Part shown: positions 56,071-64,000 of the stretch, piece after piece
Numbering within the stretch: the stretch's first letter is position 1
Layout of the letters: every line of letters starts with the position of its first letter
NCBI GenBank assembly: GCA_949294735.1
Contig: CASFII010000007.1
Location: 1-64,000, forward strand
Direction of reading: 5' to 3'
DNA length: 64,000 nucleotides
From: an uncultured Coriobacteriaceae bacterium
GTDB lineage: Bacteria > Actinomycetota > Coriobacteriia > Coriobacteriales > Eggerthellaceae
Notes under the pieces: model-generated
Seen by the model: the letters and a program-made list of their open reading frames with translations, nothing else
Told to the model about the DNA's origin: nothing
The model's database searches: none
Program-made: the position numbers and the translations under genes

Positions 56071-56571
56071 ATGAGAATTCGCACTTGCATAACATTGCTT
56101 TTCGCAGCTGTTCTTACACTTCCTCTTTCGGGATGCTTTGGTGTGCCTAGTGTCAACAATGTTATGGATAAGACCGAAGAGATTGTTTCTCAGGCACAGG
56201 ATCTTGCGGGTGCGTTATCGAACGTTGAATGGGGCAAGGTTTCTCGACTTGTGATAAAAGATGTTTCAACAGGCGAAGTAGTTCGCGAGATAACCGATCA
56301 AGTAGAGATTAAGCAGGCTTTTGAACCACTTTCGGAAGTGAACGGTCTAACCATAGAACCAGAAACAGAACCCGAATACCTGCTTGAACTTTGGCAGCCA
56401 GAAACACAAAAGATTGGTCAAGCTTCGAATTCGCTTGGTGAGGTTTTAGCTCTCGAAGTAACTACCTACAAAGATTCTCCCACCCTGAAACTTGCGATTA
56501 CTCCTATCGGAATGGAGCTCTATCTTGCTTCGCAGACTAGTGCTGACGCTTTGCGCGCGTTAGTAGGCTAG
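56071..56571 (+). CDS. Lipoprotein of unknown function (3)
   Basis: 166 residues with signal peptide and lipobox LSGC (about 19-22). The mature part has a helical stretch (MDKTEEIVSQAQDLAGALSNV) and a beta-rich domain that mentions no known motif. It is the third lipoprotein in 2.7 kb, but the three share little sequence beyond a signal peptide. GGTAAGAGGTAGGGG lies upstream of the ATG. Confidence 0.72.
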   Translation: MRIRTCITLLFAAVLTLPLSGCFGVPSVNNVMDKTEEIVSQAQDLAGALSNVEWGKVSRLVIKDVSTGEVVREITDQVEIKQAFEPLSEVNGLTIEPETEPEYLLELWQPETQKIGQASNSLGEVLALEVTTYKDSPTLKLAITPIGMELYLASQTSADALRALVG

Positions 56572-56607
56572 ACAGAAAAAGCTCTGTGATTGTAAGTGTT
56601 TGCAGCT

Positions 56608-57072
56608 TTAATAGGATACTTCTTCGTAGGTAATTCCTCGTTCAGTTTTGAGCCACTCGAAGAACCCAGCACAATCAAACACGTTTATGTATTCGCTAGC
56701 AGGAAAGTTTGCATCTCGCGTAATAATGGCATCAGCTTGAAGCCTCAGTGCCAACTGGAATAACAGAGCGTCCTCTGGATCTTTCCAGTTCGTAGAAAGC
56801 ATAGCATCGACATCGGTTTCAGTAACGGGCAGAACGTTTATAAAGGTGCGAAGCAATCGTAACCTTTCCATAACCTGGGGCAGAAGCGTAGAACGCCCTC
56901 CGTCAGAAGCAATGTATACAATATCGGTCATCTGAGACGCAGAAATCCACAGACTAACTTCGCCTACGCGTCCAACAATCATCAGCTTACGTACGTCTTC
57001 ATAGAATGGCTCACGTCTGTTTAGGAAATCTATAATTACGTTGGTATCCAGCAGGAGTTTTATTCGCGCCAT
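56608..57072 (-). CDS. PIN-domain toxin
   Basis: 154 residues. Acidic residues of the RNase active site are seen in LLLDTNVIIDFLNRREPF (D8), TETDVDAML, WKDPEDALLFQLA and IITRDANF. This is the PIN_3 type. It follows the antitoxin gene by only 2 nt. It would cut RNA when released from the antitoxin. Confidence 0.88.
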   Translation of the reverse strand: MARIKLLLDTNVIIDFLNRREPFYEDVRKLMIVGRVGEVSLWISASQMTDIVYIASDGGRSTLLPQVMERLRLLRTFINVLPVTETDVDAMLSTNWKDPEDALLFQLALRLQADAIITRDANFPASEYINVFDCAGFFEWLKTERGITYEEVSY

Positions 57073-57074
57073 GT

Positions 57075-57371
57075 TTACACTAGCCCCTTAGCACGGGCGC
57101 GATCCATTTTTATTTCTGCGCGGCTCATGGAATCAAACCTTGTTGCAAGAGGCTTTGCGGGAGCAAGAGCATCAACAAATTTTGCTGCAGATTCCCAGTC
57201 TTCCGAAGTGGTTGGACTGTTCGTCAAAAACGAGGCATCCTGTTCAGAAACTAGGCGGTCGTACATAAAATTTATTGCCTGCGAAGCATTGAGTCCAAAC
57301 TTTTCGAGCACTGCATTCCCAGAAGATTTCTTTTCTGGGGACATTCGGCCAGTAACCATTGCGCCATCCAT
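57075..57371 (-). CDS. RelB/DinJ-like antitoxin
   Basis: 98 residues from the ATG at 57371, which has AGGAGG five nt upstream; the frame continues seven codons further up without one. GNAVLEKFGLNASQAINFMYDRLVSEQDASFL resembles the ribbon-helix-helix start of RelB/DinJ. The C-terminal part should wrap the PIN toxin. Its promoter carries two operator-like repeats. Confidence 0.85.
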   Translation of the reverse strand: MDGAMVTGRMSPEKKSSGNAVLEKFGLNASQAINFMYDRLVSEQDASFLTNSPTTSEDWESAAKFVDALAPAKPLATRFDSMSRAEIKMDRARAKGLV

Positions 57372-57410
57372 ATAGGCCTCCTTGCCTGACAATCGGCTAA
57401 AATCTGCGAA

Positions 57411-57438
57411 TGTTGTACAAAGTTGTTGTACAGATTAT
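57411..57438 (-). promoter_or_regulatory. Toxin-antitoxin promoter and operator
   Basis: Two direct TGTTGTACA repeats (57411-57419 and 57424-57432) lie between a TATAAT-type -10 box on the minus strand (57433-57438) and the antitoxin gene. They suit autorepression by the antitoxin. Confidence 0.6.
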
Positions 57439-57517
57439 AGCATGTGACTTTCCTATCCAAGAATAATTTATGTTAAATGTTGGATTTAAAACCATCTGAT
57501 CAGGGCATATGTCTAAA

Positions 57518-57537
57518 TAATGTACAAATGTACATTA
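57518..57537. promoter_or_regulatory. Perfect palindromic operator before the truncated TetR gene
   Basis: TAATGTACA and TGTACATTA are perfect inverted half-sites around AA. It lies about 20 bp before the remnant TetR start, typical of a TetR operator. Confidence 0.65.
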
Positions 57538-57557
57538 AGAGTAGAGGAACTATCAAC

Positions 57558-57650
57558 ATGACAGAAGACAAACTATCTCGTGCAAAGCGCAATCCCGAAG
57601 GGCGCAAGCGCGCAATTTTAGGTGAACCATGGACGATACGATTCGTATGA
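57558..57650 (+). pseudogene. Truncated TetR regulator, N-terminal remnant
   Basis: A 30-codon frame begins MTEDKLSRAKRNPEGRKRAIL, the typical start of TetR/AcrR regulators just before the helix-turn-helix, then runs out of homology and stops at 57650. It overlaps the MFS start by 22 nt. A deletion has probably removed the regulator's body, placing the transporter directly behind the operator. It could still serve as a leader peptide. Confidence 0.6.
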
Positions 57651-59170
57651 ATCCGCCCAAAATATCTAAGGCACGCCGTTGGGCGGCGCTTGCGGTGGTG
57701 TTGTTCGGGCAGTTTGTTGTGTCTATTGACATGACGGTTCTCAACATTGCCCTACCAGATTTAACCGCTGAACTTCAGCCAACTTCTGACCAGCAGCTTT
57801 GGATTATTGACGTGTATTCATTGGTGCTTGCTGGCTTATTGGTGACAGTCAGTTCCCTTTCGGATAGATGGGGCAGAAAACGCATGATGCTTGCGGGCTT
57901 TGCGGTGTTTGGCATTGGATCAGGCCTTATTATGTTCGCCACCACTACTGAAGAGGTAATTGCCCTGCGTGCGTTTTTGGGTGTAGGTGCGGCTATGATT
58001 ATGCCAACCACGATTTCTATGGTGCGAAGCATATTCTTGGATGCCAAAGAGCGCGCTTTTGCTTTAGCAGGCTGGTCAGCCATTGGTGGTTTAGGTATGG
58101 CTGCAGGCCCGTTAATCGGTGGTTTTCTGCTAGAACACTTCAGTTGGCATGCGGCGTTTTTGGTAAACGTGCCGCTAATGGCGGTATCGTTTGTTGCCGG
58201 TCTTCTGATTCTTCCGGAAATTCGCGTAAAGAACCCTGGTGGATGGGACATTCTGGCAGCCATTATTTCTCTTGTAGGCATGACGCTGCTCATGTGGGGC
58301 ATCAAACATGTGGCTGCTTTGATGGCTTTCGACACAAAAGGCGTAGTAGCTCTTATTACTGGGCTTGGCTTAATGGCAGTCTTTTTGGTGCGATGCGCTC
58401 GTTCGGACAATCCGCTGCTTGACGTTACTCTGTTTCGCAGCAAGCCTTTTACTGCTGGCATCATTGCGGCACTTGGATCCATGTTTGCTTTGGCATCGCT
58501 TTCGTTTTTGCTTTCGCAGTGGTTGCAGCTGGTGTACGGTTGCGGTCCTCTAGAGGCGGGGATGCGTCTAGTACCTATGGCGCTGACCAGCATTGTGGGT
58601 GGTATTGCTGCGCCAGCGTTTGCTATGCGTTTTGGTGCGCGCAACATTACGGCGGCAGGGCTTGCTGTTGGTGCAGTTGCTATGAGCATGCTCATTATGT
58701 TCCACGGCAATCTAACCTATGTTCCTGTGATGGTTTCTATCAGCTTAGTGGGCTTGGGTACGGGCGCGCTGGCAGTAGGGTCGTCGGTAATTATGTGCGA
58801 AACTCCTGTCGAAAAAGCATCAAGCGCAGCCAGCTTGGAAGAAATTTCTTACGACCTGGGTAACGTTTTGGGCGTAGCCATTCTTGGTAGTGTTGCCTCT
58901 ATTGTCTATAGGCTCGGACTTGACCCTGTGGCGTTGGCAGAATCGGGGCTGAGCTCGGCTGCTATAGATGAAGCTATGCAGTCGTTTAGTGCGGCGGCTC
59001 AGATTGCTGAACAAACAGGCGCAGCAGAGCTTTTACGCGAAGGAGCTGCTTCGTTTTCCGAGTCAATCATCATCACAAGCTTCGTTGGTGGGCTGGTGCT
59101 TCTGGCGGTAGCCATTGTGGTGTGGAAACTTATTCCGCGTGATTTAGACATTACGGAAGGCGAACATTAA
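57629..59170 (+). CDS. MFS multidrug exporter, DHA2 (14-helix) type
   Basis: 513 residues with about 14 membrane helices, close to QacA/EmrB. FVVSIDMTVLNIALPDLTAEL (motif in helix 1), LSDRWGRKRMMLAGFAVFG (motif A), and GWSAIGGLGMAAGPLIGGFLLEH (motif C, antiporter type) are clear. It should expel toxic hydrophobic compounds by proton exchange. AGGTGA precedes the ATG at 57629. The truncated TetR frame overlaps its start. Confidence 0.9.
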   Translation: MDDTIRMNPPKISKARRWAALAVVLFGQFVVSIDMTVLNIALPDLTAELQPTSDQQLWIIDVYSLVLAGLLVTVSSLSDRWGRKRMMLAGFAVFGIGSGLIMFATTTEEVIALRAFLGVGAAMIMPTTISMVRSIFLDAKERAFALAGWSAIGGLGMAAGPLIGGFLLEHFSWHAAFLVNVPLMAVSFVAGLLILPEIRVKNPGGWDILAAIISLVGMTLLMWGIKHVAALMAFDTKGVVALITGLGLMAVFLVRCARSDNPLLDVTLFRSKPFTAGIIAALGSMFALASLSFLLSQWLQLVYGCGPLEAGMRLVPMALTSIVGGIAAPAFAMRFGARNITAAGLAVGAVAMSMLIMFHGNLTYVPVMVSISLVGLGTGALAVGSSVIMCETPVEKASSAASLEEISYDLGNVLGVAILGSVASIVYRLGLDPVALAESGLSSAAIDEAMQSFSAAAQIAEQTGAAELLREGAASFSESIIITSFVGGLVLLAVAIVVWKLIPRDLDITEGEH

Positions 59171-59304
59171 TATGCTGAATCGTCATACTGCCTGCGTTGC
59201 AAGCAGCCAATTTTCATCCTAATGTCCATGGTGACGGTTTATACTTATAGGCACTTCAAGTCATTGAGAACTTAGAGATACGTTTCCTTACGTGAGAGCA
59301 AGGA

Positions 59305-59730
59305 ATGAAAATGAAGAACACACAGCCTACGTCTGACCGTGCGCTTGTTCGCGCTGCAATAATCTATAGCATAGTTTGGGTTGTTGCCGTGGGGTATTAC
59401 TGGTACAGCCTGTACTTTGGTGACACGGGTGGCGGCTGGATTATGGGCTATATTCTTACCTATTTTTATTTAGCGCTGCCCGCTGCTGGGTTCATTTCAG
59501 CTTTGTTTATTGCTCGCGGTAGAGACTTAGGAACTTCTCGTTATTTTGCGCCCATTGTATTTGCGGGGCTTTATGCTTTGGCAACTATACTTACGTTTAG
59601 TCTTTCAACGAACATAGGCATGACAAACATCGGGGACGCCGATTTGGTCTTTTATCTCGGGATGGGGTTTGTGCCGCCGTTAGTGGGAATGCTTATTGGG
59701 GTTATTTCCACGCGCAACCGCAGAAGATAA
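59305..59730 (+). CDS. Four-helix membrane protein, unknown function
   Basis: 141 residues with four membrane helices (about 15-35, 45-70, 82-102 and 113-135) and a basic C-terminus (STRNRRR). GAGAGCAAGGA lies upstream. I recognise no family. The next gene is also a small membrane protein in the same direction, 68 nt away. Confidence 0.65.
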   Translation: MKMKNTQPTSDRALVRAAIIYSIVWVVAVGYYWYSLYFGDTGGGWIMGYILTYFYLALPAAGFISALFIARGRDLGTSRYFAPIVFAGLYALATILTFSLSTNIGMTNIGDADLVFYLGMGFVPPLVGMLIGVISTRNRRR

Positions 59731-59798
59731 CCGCACTTCTTACAGACACTTAAGGACACATCAGAAACGGGCAATGCAGCAAGCGGAAGGAAACTGAT

Positions 59799-60164
59799 AT
59801 GTGGCGCTTTGGAATCCCTGCACTTGTCGCACTGACCATTCTTCCTCTTTTGGTTTGCATAGGGGCAGCACTTGTTCTGCCAGAAATAGTTCCCTTGCAT
59901 ATGGACTTTAGCGGAGAAATAAACCGCTGGGGAAACAAGGGAGAATTCCTTTTTATTATGGGTGGAGTTTCTCTCTTCTGCAACGTACTTTGTTCTTTGT
60001 GCTATGTATTTGCTCCCACGCTCAAGCGCTATAACCTATTGAACTCTCCGAAGGACAGCATCACTATTGCTCGCTGGATACTTTTAGGCACTATGGTGTT
60101 TTGCGACGTGCTTATTATTGGCATCATCATCTGGTTTACAAACATCGCACTTGCCGCGGTATAG
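59799..60164 (+). CDS. DUF1648-like membrane protein
   Basis: 121 residues. The start LPLLVCIGAALVLPEIVPLHMDFSGEINRWGNKGEF contains the DUF1648 signature (LP..iP.H.d..G..d.wg.K), common to SdpI-like immunity proteins and others. Three helices in all. AAGGAAACTGAT precedes the ATG. It may be a small regulator or immunity-type membrane protein; not certain. Confidence 0.7.
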   Translation: MWRFGIPALVALTILPLLVCIGAALVLPEIVPLHMDFSGEINRWGNKGEFLFIMGGVSLFCNVLCSLCYVFAPTLKRYNLLNSPKDSITIARWILLGTMVFCDVLIIGIIIWFTNIALAAV

Positions 60165-60200
60165 TTTTAGGTAGATTTTGAATCTTTTACGCACTCAGCT

Positions 60201-62006
60201 TTATTCCAAATAGGCGCCTGTTTGGCGGTTCCAAAGGTGTGCGTATTCGCCTCCTGCAGCAATAAGTTCTTCGTGAGGTCCGTCTTCCACAATGCGGCCA
60301 CCATCTAACACCACAATGCGGTCTAGGCTGGCAACGGTAGACAAACGATGCGCCACTACCACCGAAGTTCTCCCGCGCATGAGTTCTGCCAGCGCATCCT
60401 GTACCAAGTGTTCGCTTTCGGAATCCAGTGCGCTAGTGGCTTCGTCCAACACCAGAATCGGGCGGTCAGCCAGCATGGCGCGCGCAATGGCAATGCGCTG
60501 GCGCTGTCCGCCAGAAAGCTTAATGCCGCGCTCACCGGTAATGGTGTTGAAACCTTGGGGAAGGCGTTCAATAAACTCAAGCGCATTTGCGCGACGCGCG
60601 GCTTCGCGAATTTCTTCCATTGTTGCATCTGGTTTGCCATAGGCAATGTTTTCAGCGATGCTGCGGTGGAAGAGTAGTGCCTCTTGGGGAACGTAGCCAA
60701 TGGAGCGGCGCAAAGACTGTTGCGTACACTTCGAAATATCTTGTCCGTCAACCAAAATACGCCCTTCTTGGATGTCGCTCAAGCGCAATAGAAGCTTGGT
60801 CAGGGTGGTCTTACCCGACCCACTAATGCCTACCAAGCCAACACGCTGACCTGCGGGAATATTCAAGTCAAAATCGTGGAACACCTTGGTTTGCGCACCG
60901 CCGTCTTCGTAGGCAAATCCAATGTTTTCGAAGTCAACAGCACCTTCACGCACCTGCAAATCTGGTGCACCCGGCACGTCGGAAACCAAGCGTTCTTCGT
61001 CCAAAACTTGCGTCATTCCGCTAGCATCACCAAAAGCACGGTTAAACCGCTGCAGACCGCTGTTTATGAAGTTGAACTGAAGTGTCATGTTGTAGGTGTA
61101 GGTGAACATCATCACGAGCGTACCAGGCGTGATGCCAAACCAAGCATTACCGCCCGAGATAAACACCACAACCACTGTCATAATGATTACCGCAATACCT
61201 GCCGTAATTACACCGCGCACCAGCGAAGAGCGCATGCGTTTTGAATCGCGCTTCACTACTTCGCGGTTTGCCTGGTCAAACAGCCCACGTTCGTAATCTT
61301 CGCGGCCGTAGGTCTTAACGGTCAAAATGTTGGTGACGGCATCAGATAGTTCACCCGAAAGGTCATTTTGCGCCTGTGCTGCCGCCTCGTTCAAGTGCAA
61401 AATACGCTTATACATGATGTAGGAAATCATGGCATATACCGCAAACAGCGCCATCAAAATAACCACGTAAATGGGCACGCGTGGACCCAGCAGAATGCAC
61501 ACAAACACGACTGATCCGAATACAGGCAAAAATGGATGAACCAAGGCTTCAACCAGCTGGTTGTAAGCAGCCATGAATTTGGAAGTTTGAGAAACCAGTG
61601 TTCCGCCGAAGCGGTTGGAATGGAAGGTCATGGATTGGTTGGAAAGTGCGTCGAAGCTCATGGTTGCGAGGTCGTAACTCACGGCAATTTCAAGCTTCCA
61701 GAGAGCGTAATCCTGTAACTTGCTGCACGTTTGACCGCAGACGTTTACCAGTACTAGTGCCAAAATATACGGCCCAAAGACGGTAAACACCTGGTCGGCA
61801 GGTACGGGGGCTGCGCTTACGCGGTCAACAATAAGACCCATCACAAAAGGATTGCCATAGGTTTGAAAACCACCAAAGAACAAAGTGGACAGTACAAGCA
61901 GCGAAAACAACCCAAAGTGTTTGCGCGTTACTACCCAGTAGTAGTGCAGTGTGCGCCTAGTGGTGGAAGGTGTAGAAGAAGGTCTTATTGTTCGGTTTTC
62001 GCTCAT
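60201..62006 (-). CDS. ABC exporter, fused permease and ATPase
   Basis: 601 residues. Six membrane helices in residues 30-320 (type IV exporter fold) precede the nucleotide-binding domain with GISGSGKTTLTKLLLRL (Walker A), IGYVPQEALLFHRSIAENIAYG (Q-loop), LSGGQRQRIAIARAML (signature) and PILVLDEATSALDSESE (Walker B). A single half-transporter should homodimerise. Cargo (lipid, drug or peptide) cannot be told from sequence. It converges on the DUF1648-like gene. Confidence 0.92.
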   Translation of the reverse strand: MSENRTIRPSSTPSTTRRTLHYYWVVTRKHFGLFSLLVLSTLFFGGFQTYGNPFVMGLIVDRVSAAPVPADQVFTVFGPYILALVLVNVCGQTCSKLQDYALWKLEIAVSYDLATMSFDALSNQSMTFHSNRFGGTLVSQTSKFMAAYNQLVEALVHPFLPVFGSVVFVCILLGPRVPIYVVILMALFAVYAMISYIMYKRILHLNEAAAQAQNDLSGELSDAVTNILTVKTYGREDYERGLFDQANREVVKRDSKRMRSSLVRGVITAGIAVIIMTVVVVFISGGNAWFGITPGTLVMMFTYTYNMTLQFNFINSGLQRFNRAFGDASGMTQVLDEERLVSDVPGAPDLQVREGAVDFENIGFAYEDGGAQTKVFHDFDLNIPAGQRVGLVGISGSGKTTLTKLLLRLSDIQEGRILVDGQDISKCTQQSLRRSIGYVPQEALLFHRSIAENIAYGKPDATMEEIREAARRANALEFIERLPQGFNTITGERGIKLSGGQRQRIAIARAMLADRPILVLDEATSALDSESEHLVQDALAELMRGRTSVVVAHRLSTVASLDRIVVLDGGRIVEDGPHEELIAAGGEYAHLWNRQTGAYLE

Positions 62007-62335
62007 GCGGCCAGTCCTGTTTTAGTTAGCGTGCCTGTTTAGTCTCACAGTATAAATGAAGCAATTTGGAAGTGCCTTGTTTGTTCAAGGTTGTGCAATT
62101 TCGGAAAACAAGAGGAAAAAATAGGGGAAAGTTTTTTAATTATATTTCCGAATTGGAGAGCGAAACGTAAGAATCCTGGAAAAAATACTCATTTTACAAC
62201 CCGAATAGAGGCCTTGTGTTCAGAGTTTGTTCACCTTGTGGGTAAGCGGGTTGGTTTTTCGGCGAAAGCTATACTCGCTGACATTCAAGCACACATCAAA
62301 CAGGCTTTACAGAAAGCGGGAAAGAGGTGGTTGCT
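62007..62335. other. Upstream region of amt
   Basis: A 329-bp gap between diverging ABC exporter and amt. A 91-codon frame at 62091 overlaps amt in another frame and has no family match or good start, so I treat the gap as regulatory. I do not recognise a nitrogen-control site. GAGGTGG at 62325-62331 is the amt ribosome-binding site. Confidence 0.5.
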
Positions 62336-63610
62336 ATGTTTGATGCGGGAACTACAGGGTTTATGATTGTTTGCTCGATGCTTGTGCTTTTGATGACGCC
62401 AGGCTTAGCGTTTTTCTACGGAGGGTTATCGCGGCGCAAAAATGTGGTTAACACCATGATTATGTCGTTCGCCGCACTTGGCATTGTAGGAGTTACCTGG
62501 GTTATTGCTGGCTGGTCGTTTGCCTATGGCGGGGATGGGTCGATCCCATTTTTCGGAGGATTCGATGAGCTTGGTCTTTCTGGAATAGTAAATGCCATGC
62601 TCAACGAATCACCAGATGCTTTAAGTCATGATTCCTACCCAGTTTTGGTGGATGTTGTTTTTCAGGCAGCATTTGCCATGATTACTACCGCTATTATCAC
62701 GGGGTCATTGGCTGGGCGTATGAAATTTGGTGCCGTTGCTGTGTTTGTAACCATTTGGGTGTTGGTGGTATATAGTCCGCTTGCTCACATGGTGTGGGGT
62801 GGTGAAGGATCACTCATTGGCAGCATGATTGGCGCATTAGACTTTGCAGGTGGAGACGTTGTTCATATCAGTTCAGGTTTAACAGGGCTTATTCTGTGCT
62901 TAGTTTTAGGCAAACGTCGCGAATTTGGCATGATTAACTATCGACCTCACAATGTACCCTTCGTGGCTCTAGGGGCTGCTCTTTTGTGGTTCGGTTGGTT
63001 CGGCTTCAACTCGGGTTCGCAATTTGCGCCTGATGGTATAGCGGCTTTGGCAATGTTGAACACGGTGGCAGCATCCGCAGCAGGCTTGATTTCCTGGATG
63101 ATTGTTGAGCGCATCCGCTCAGGCAAGCCTACCCTGGTAGGCGCAGCAACTGGTTTGGTGGCAGGCTTGGTGGTTATTACTCCTGCAGCAGGCTTTGTTG
63201 AGCCGTGGGCGGCCATCGTGATGGGTCTTGTAGTTTCGCCTGTATGCTACGTAGCTATTTCGCGCTTGAAGAGAAAGATTGGCTACGATGATGCATTGGA
63301 CGCTTTTGGGTGTCATGCTATAGGTGGTATTACGGGCGGTATTCTGACAGGTATTTTCTGCATACCTGAACTTTCGTGGACAGGTTTCGGTGGGCTTCTT
63401 TACACTGGCGACCCTACATTGTTGGTCGCACAGGTTTTGGGCATTTTGGTAACCATTGCATTTGTGGCAATAGCTGACCTGATCATTGCTTTTGTAGTAA
63501 AGGCGCTGTTTAAGGGTTCGCTTCGTGTAAGCACTCACGACGAAGCGGTCGGCTTGGACGTTGCCGCACACGGTGAAAGCGCATATCCGGCTTATCTGGG
63601 TCTTGATTAG
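62336..63610 (+). CDS. amt: Ammonium transporter Amt
   Basis: 424 residues from the ATG at 62336, five nt after GAGGTGG. It has about 11 helices. MLVLLMTPGLAFFYGGLSRRKNVVNTMIMSF (start), GSLAGRMKFGAV, PLAHMVWGGEGSL, GDVVHISSGLTGLI (the pore histidine region) and DDALDAFGCHAIGGITGGILTGIF (second histidine) are all characteristic. It takes up ammonium through a trimeric channel. glnK follows by 12 nt, and the two proteins interact at the membrane. Confidence 0.96.
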   Translation: MFDAGTTGFMIVCSMLVLLMTPGLAFFYGGLSRRKNVVNTMIMSFAALGIVGVTWVIAGWSFAYGGDGSIPFFGGFDELGLSGIVNAMLNESPDALSHDSYPVLVDVVFQAAFAMITTAIITGSLAGRMKFGAVAVFVTIWVLVVYSPLAHMVWGGEGSLIGSMIGALDFAGGDVVHISSGLTGLILCLVLGKRREFGMINYRPHNVPFVALGAALLWFGWFGFNSGSQFAPDGIAALAMLNTVAASAAGLISWMIVERIRSGKPTLVGAATGLVAGLVVITPAAGFVEPWAAIVMGLVVSPVCYVAISRLKRKIGYDDALDAFGCHAIGGITGGILTGIFCIPELSWTGFGGLLYTGDPTLLVAQVLGILVTIAFVAIADLIIAFVVKALFKGSLRVSTHDEAVGLDVAAHGESAYPAYLGLD

Positions 63611-63622
63611 AAAAGAGGCATC

Positions 63623-63961
63623 ATGAAAAGAATTACTGCTATTGTTCGTCCAGAAAAGTTCGAAGAGCTCAAGGAGGCTTTGTTTGCAGCCAACGTTTCT
63701 GGTATGACGGTGTCTCAGGTGCAAGGCTGTGGAAGCCAACACGGTTGGAAAGAGTATTATCGTGGCACTGAAGTTCTTCTAAATATGATTCCTAAAATAA
63801 AGTTTGAACTAGTTGTGGCCGATGAAAAGGTAGAAGAGTTAATCGATTTGATTTGCAAAACGGCTGCAACGGGTAACGTGGGGGATGGCAAAGTTTTTGT
63901 CACTCCAGTGGAAGAAGTGGTTCGCATTCGCACGGGAGAAAAGGGCGAAAGCGCCATCTAA
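63623..63961 (+). CDS. glnK: PII-family nitrogen regulator GlnK
   Basis: 112 residues; starts MKRITAIVRPEKFEELKEALFAANVSGMTVSQVQGCG, ends with the PII signature TAATGNVGDGKVFVTPVEEVVRIRTGE. The T-loop reads EYYRGTEVLLNMIPKIK. The position that is Tyr51 in Escherichia coli (GAEY) is Val here (GTEV), so covalent uridylylation or adenylylation at that site is not possible. Signalling should depend on ATP/ADP and 2-oxoglutarate only. It would block Amt when nitrogen is plentiful. Confidence 0.95.
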   Translation: MKRITAIVRPEKFEELKEALFAANVSGMTVSQVQGCGSQHGWKEYYRGTEVLLNMIPKIKFELVVADEKVEELIDLICKTAATGNVGDGKVFVTPVEEVVRIRTGEKGESAI

Positions 63962-64000
63962 GTTCTTAAAGCTGTCAAAAGTCAGTCTATAAGGAACGCT

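Noticed and set aside
62091-62366. A 91-residue ORF before amt
   Set aside because: It overlaps the amt start in another frame, lacks a ribosome-binding site, and its composition is not protein-like.

Overview
The window looks like a chromosome segment around the replication origin of an anaerobic, Gram-positive-type bacterium. I infer the class Coriobacteriia (Actinomycetota). This rests on the mix of families: an NRAMP-related transporter without the DPGN motif, indolepyruvate ferredoxin oxidoreductase beside a phenylacetate-CoA ligase, many lipoproteins and moderate GC. No 16S rRNA gene is present to settle it.

Layout. 1-11.8 kb: tRNA-Ile and tRNA-Ala, a small zinc-ribbon protein, a large M28-peptidase-like membrane protein with substituted metal ligands, a coiled-coil membrane protein, an exonuclease-DinG helicase, ddl and rlmN. 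11.9-28.6 kb: the origin region. On the minus strand lie rpmH-rnpA-yidD-yidC-jag and rsmG-parA-parB with four perfect parS sites; on the plus strand an ATPase/HTH regulator, dnaA, dnaN, recF, gyrB and gyrA. An AT-rich gap with DnaA-box-like sites (17.9-18.6 kb) is the likely oriC. 28.7-38.7 kb: purE, iorAB and paaK (aromatic 2-oxoacid fermentation), an NRMT-type Mg transporter next to a separate MgtE-like sensor protein, tRNA-Arg, tRNA-Ser and a BadF-type sugar kinase.

39.2-49.6 kb is a defence island. A PLD-nuclease/SF2 helicase is followed by an Eco57I-like methyltransferase. Its 3' third faces an inverted, start-less, fully open second copy of the specificity region. The two copies share two perfect inverted repeats (112 and 135 bp), and an Mpi-like serine recombinase starts 27 bp beyond the repeat. 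This has the structure of a phase-variable restriction/defence system whose target-recognition end is switched by DNA inversion. An HNH nuclease and a GIY-YIG/DUF4357 protein follow. This is the most exciting part of the window.

49.7-64 kb is accessory: dispersed 36-nt CRISPR-like repeats without cas genes, a ferredoxin, a Fic protein, an XRE regulator, an ankyrin protein with a doubtful start, three lipoproteins, a PIN-type toxin-antitoxin pair, an MFS exporter preceded by a truncated TetR gene, an ABC exporter, and amt-glnK at the right edge.

Two further unexplained structures are a pair of REP-flanked elements (15.2-15.6 and 33.6-33.8 kb) carrying a conserved core enclosed by stems that differ in sequence but keep pairing, and a run of seven degenerate 13-bp units between converging genes at 9.6 kb.
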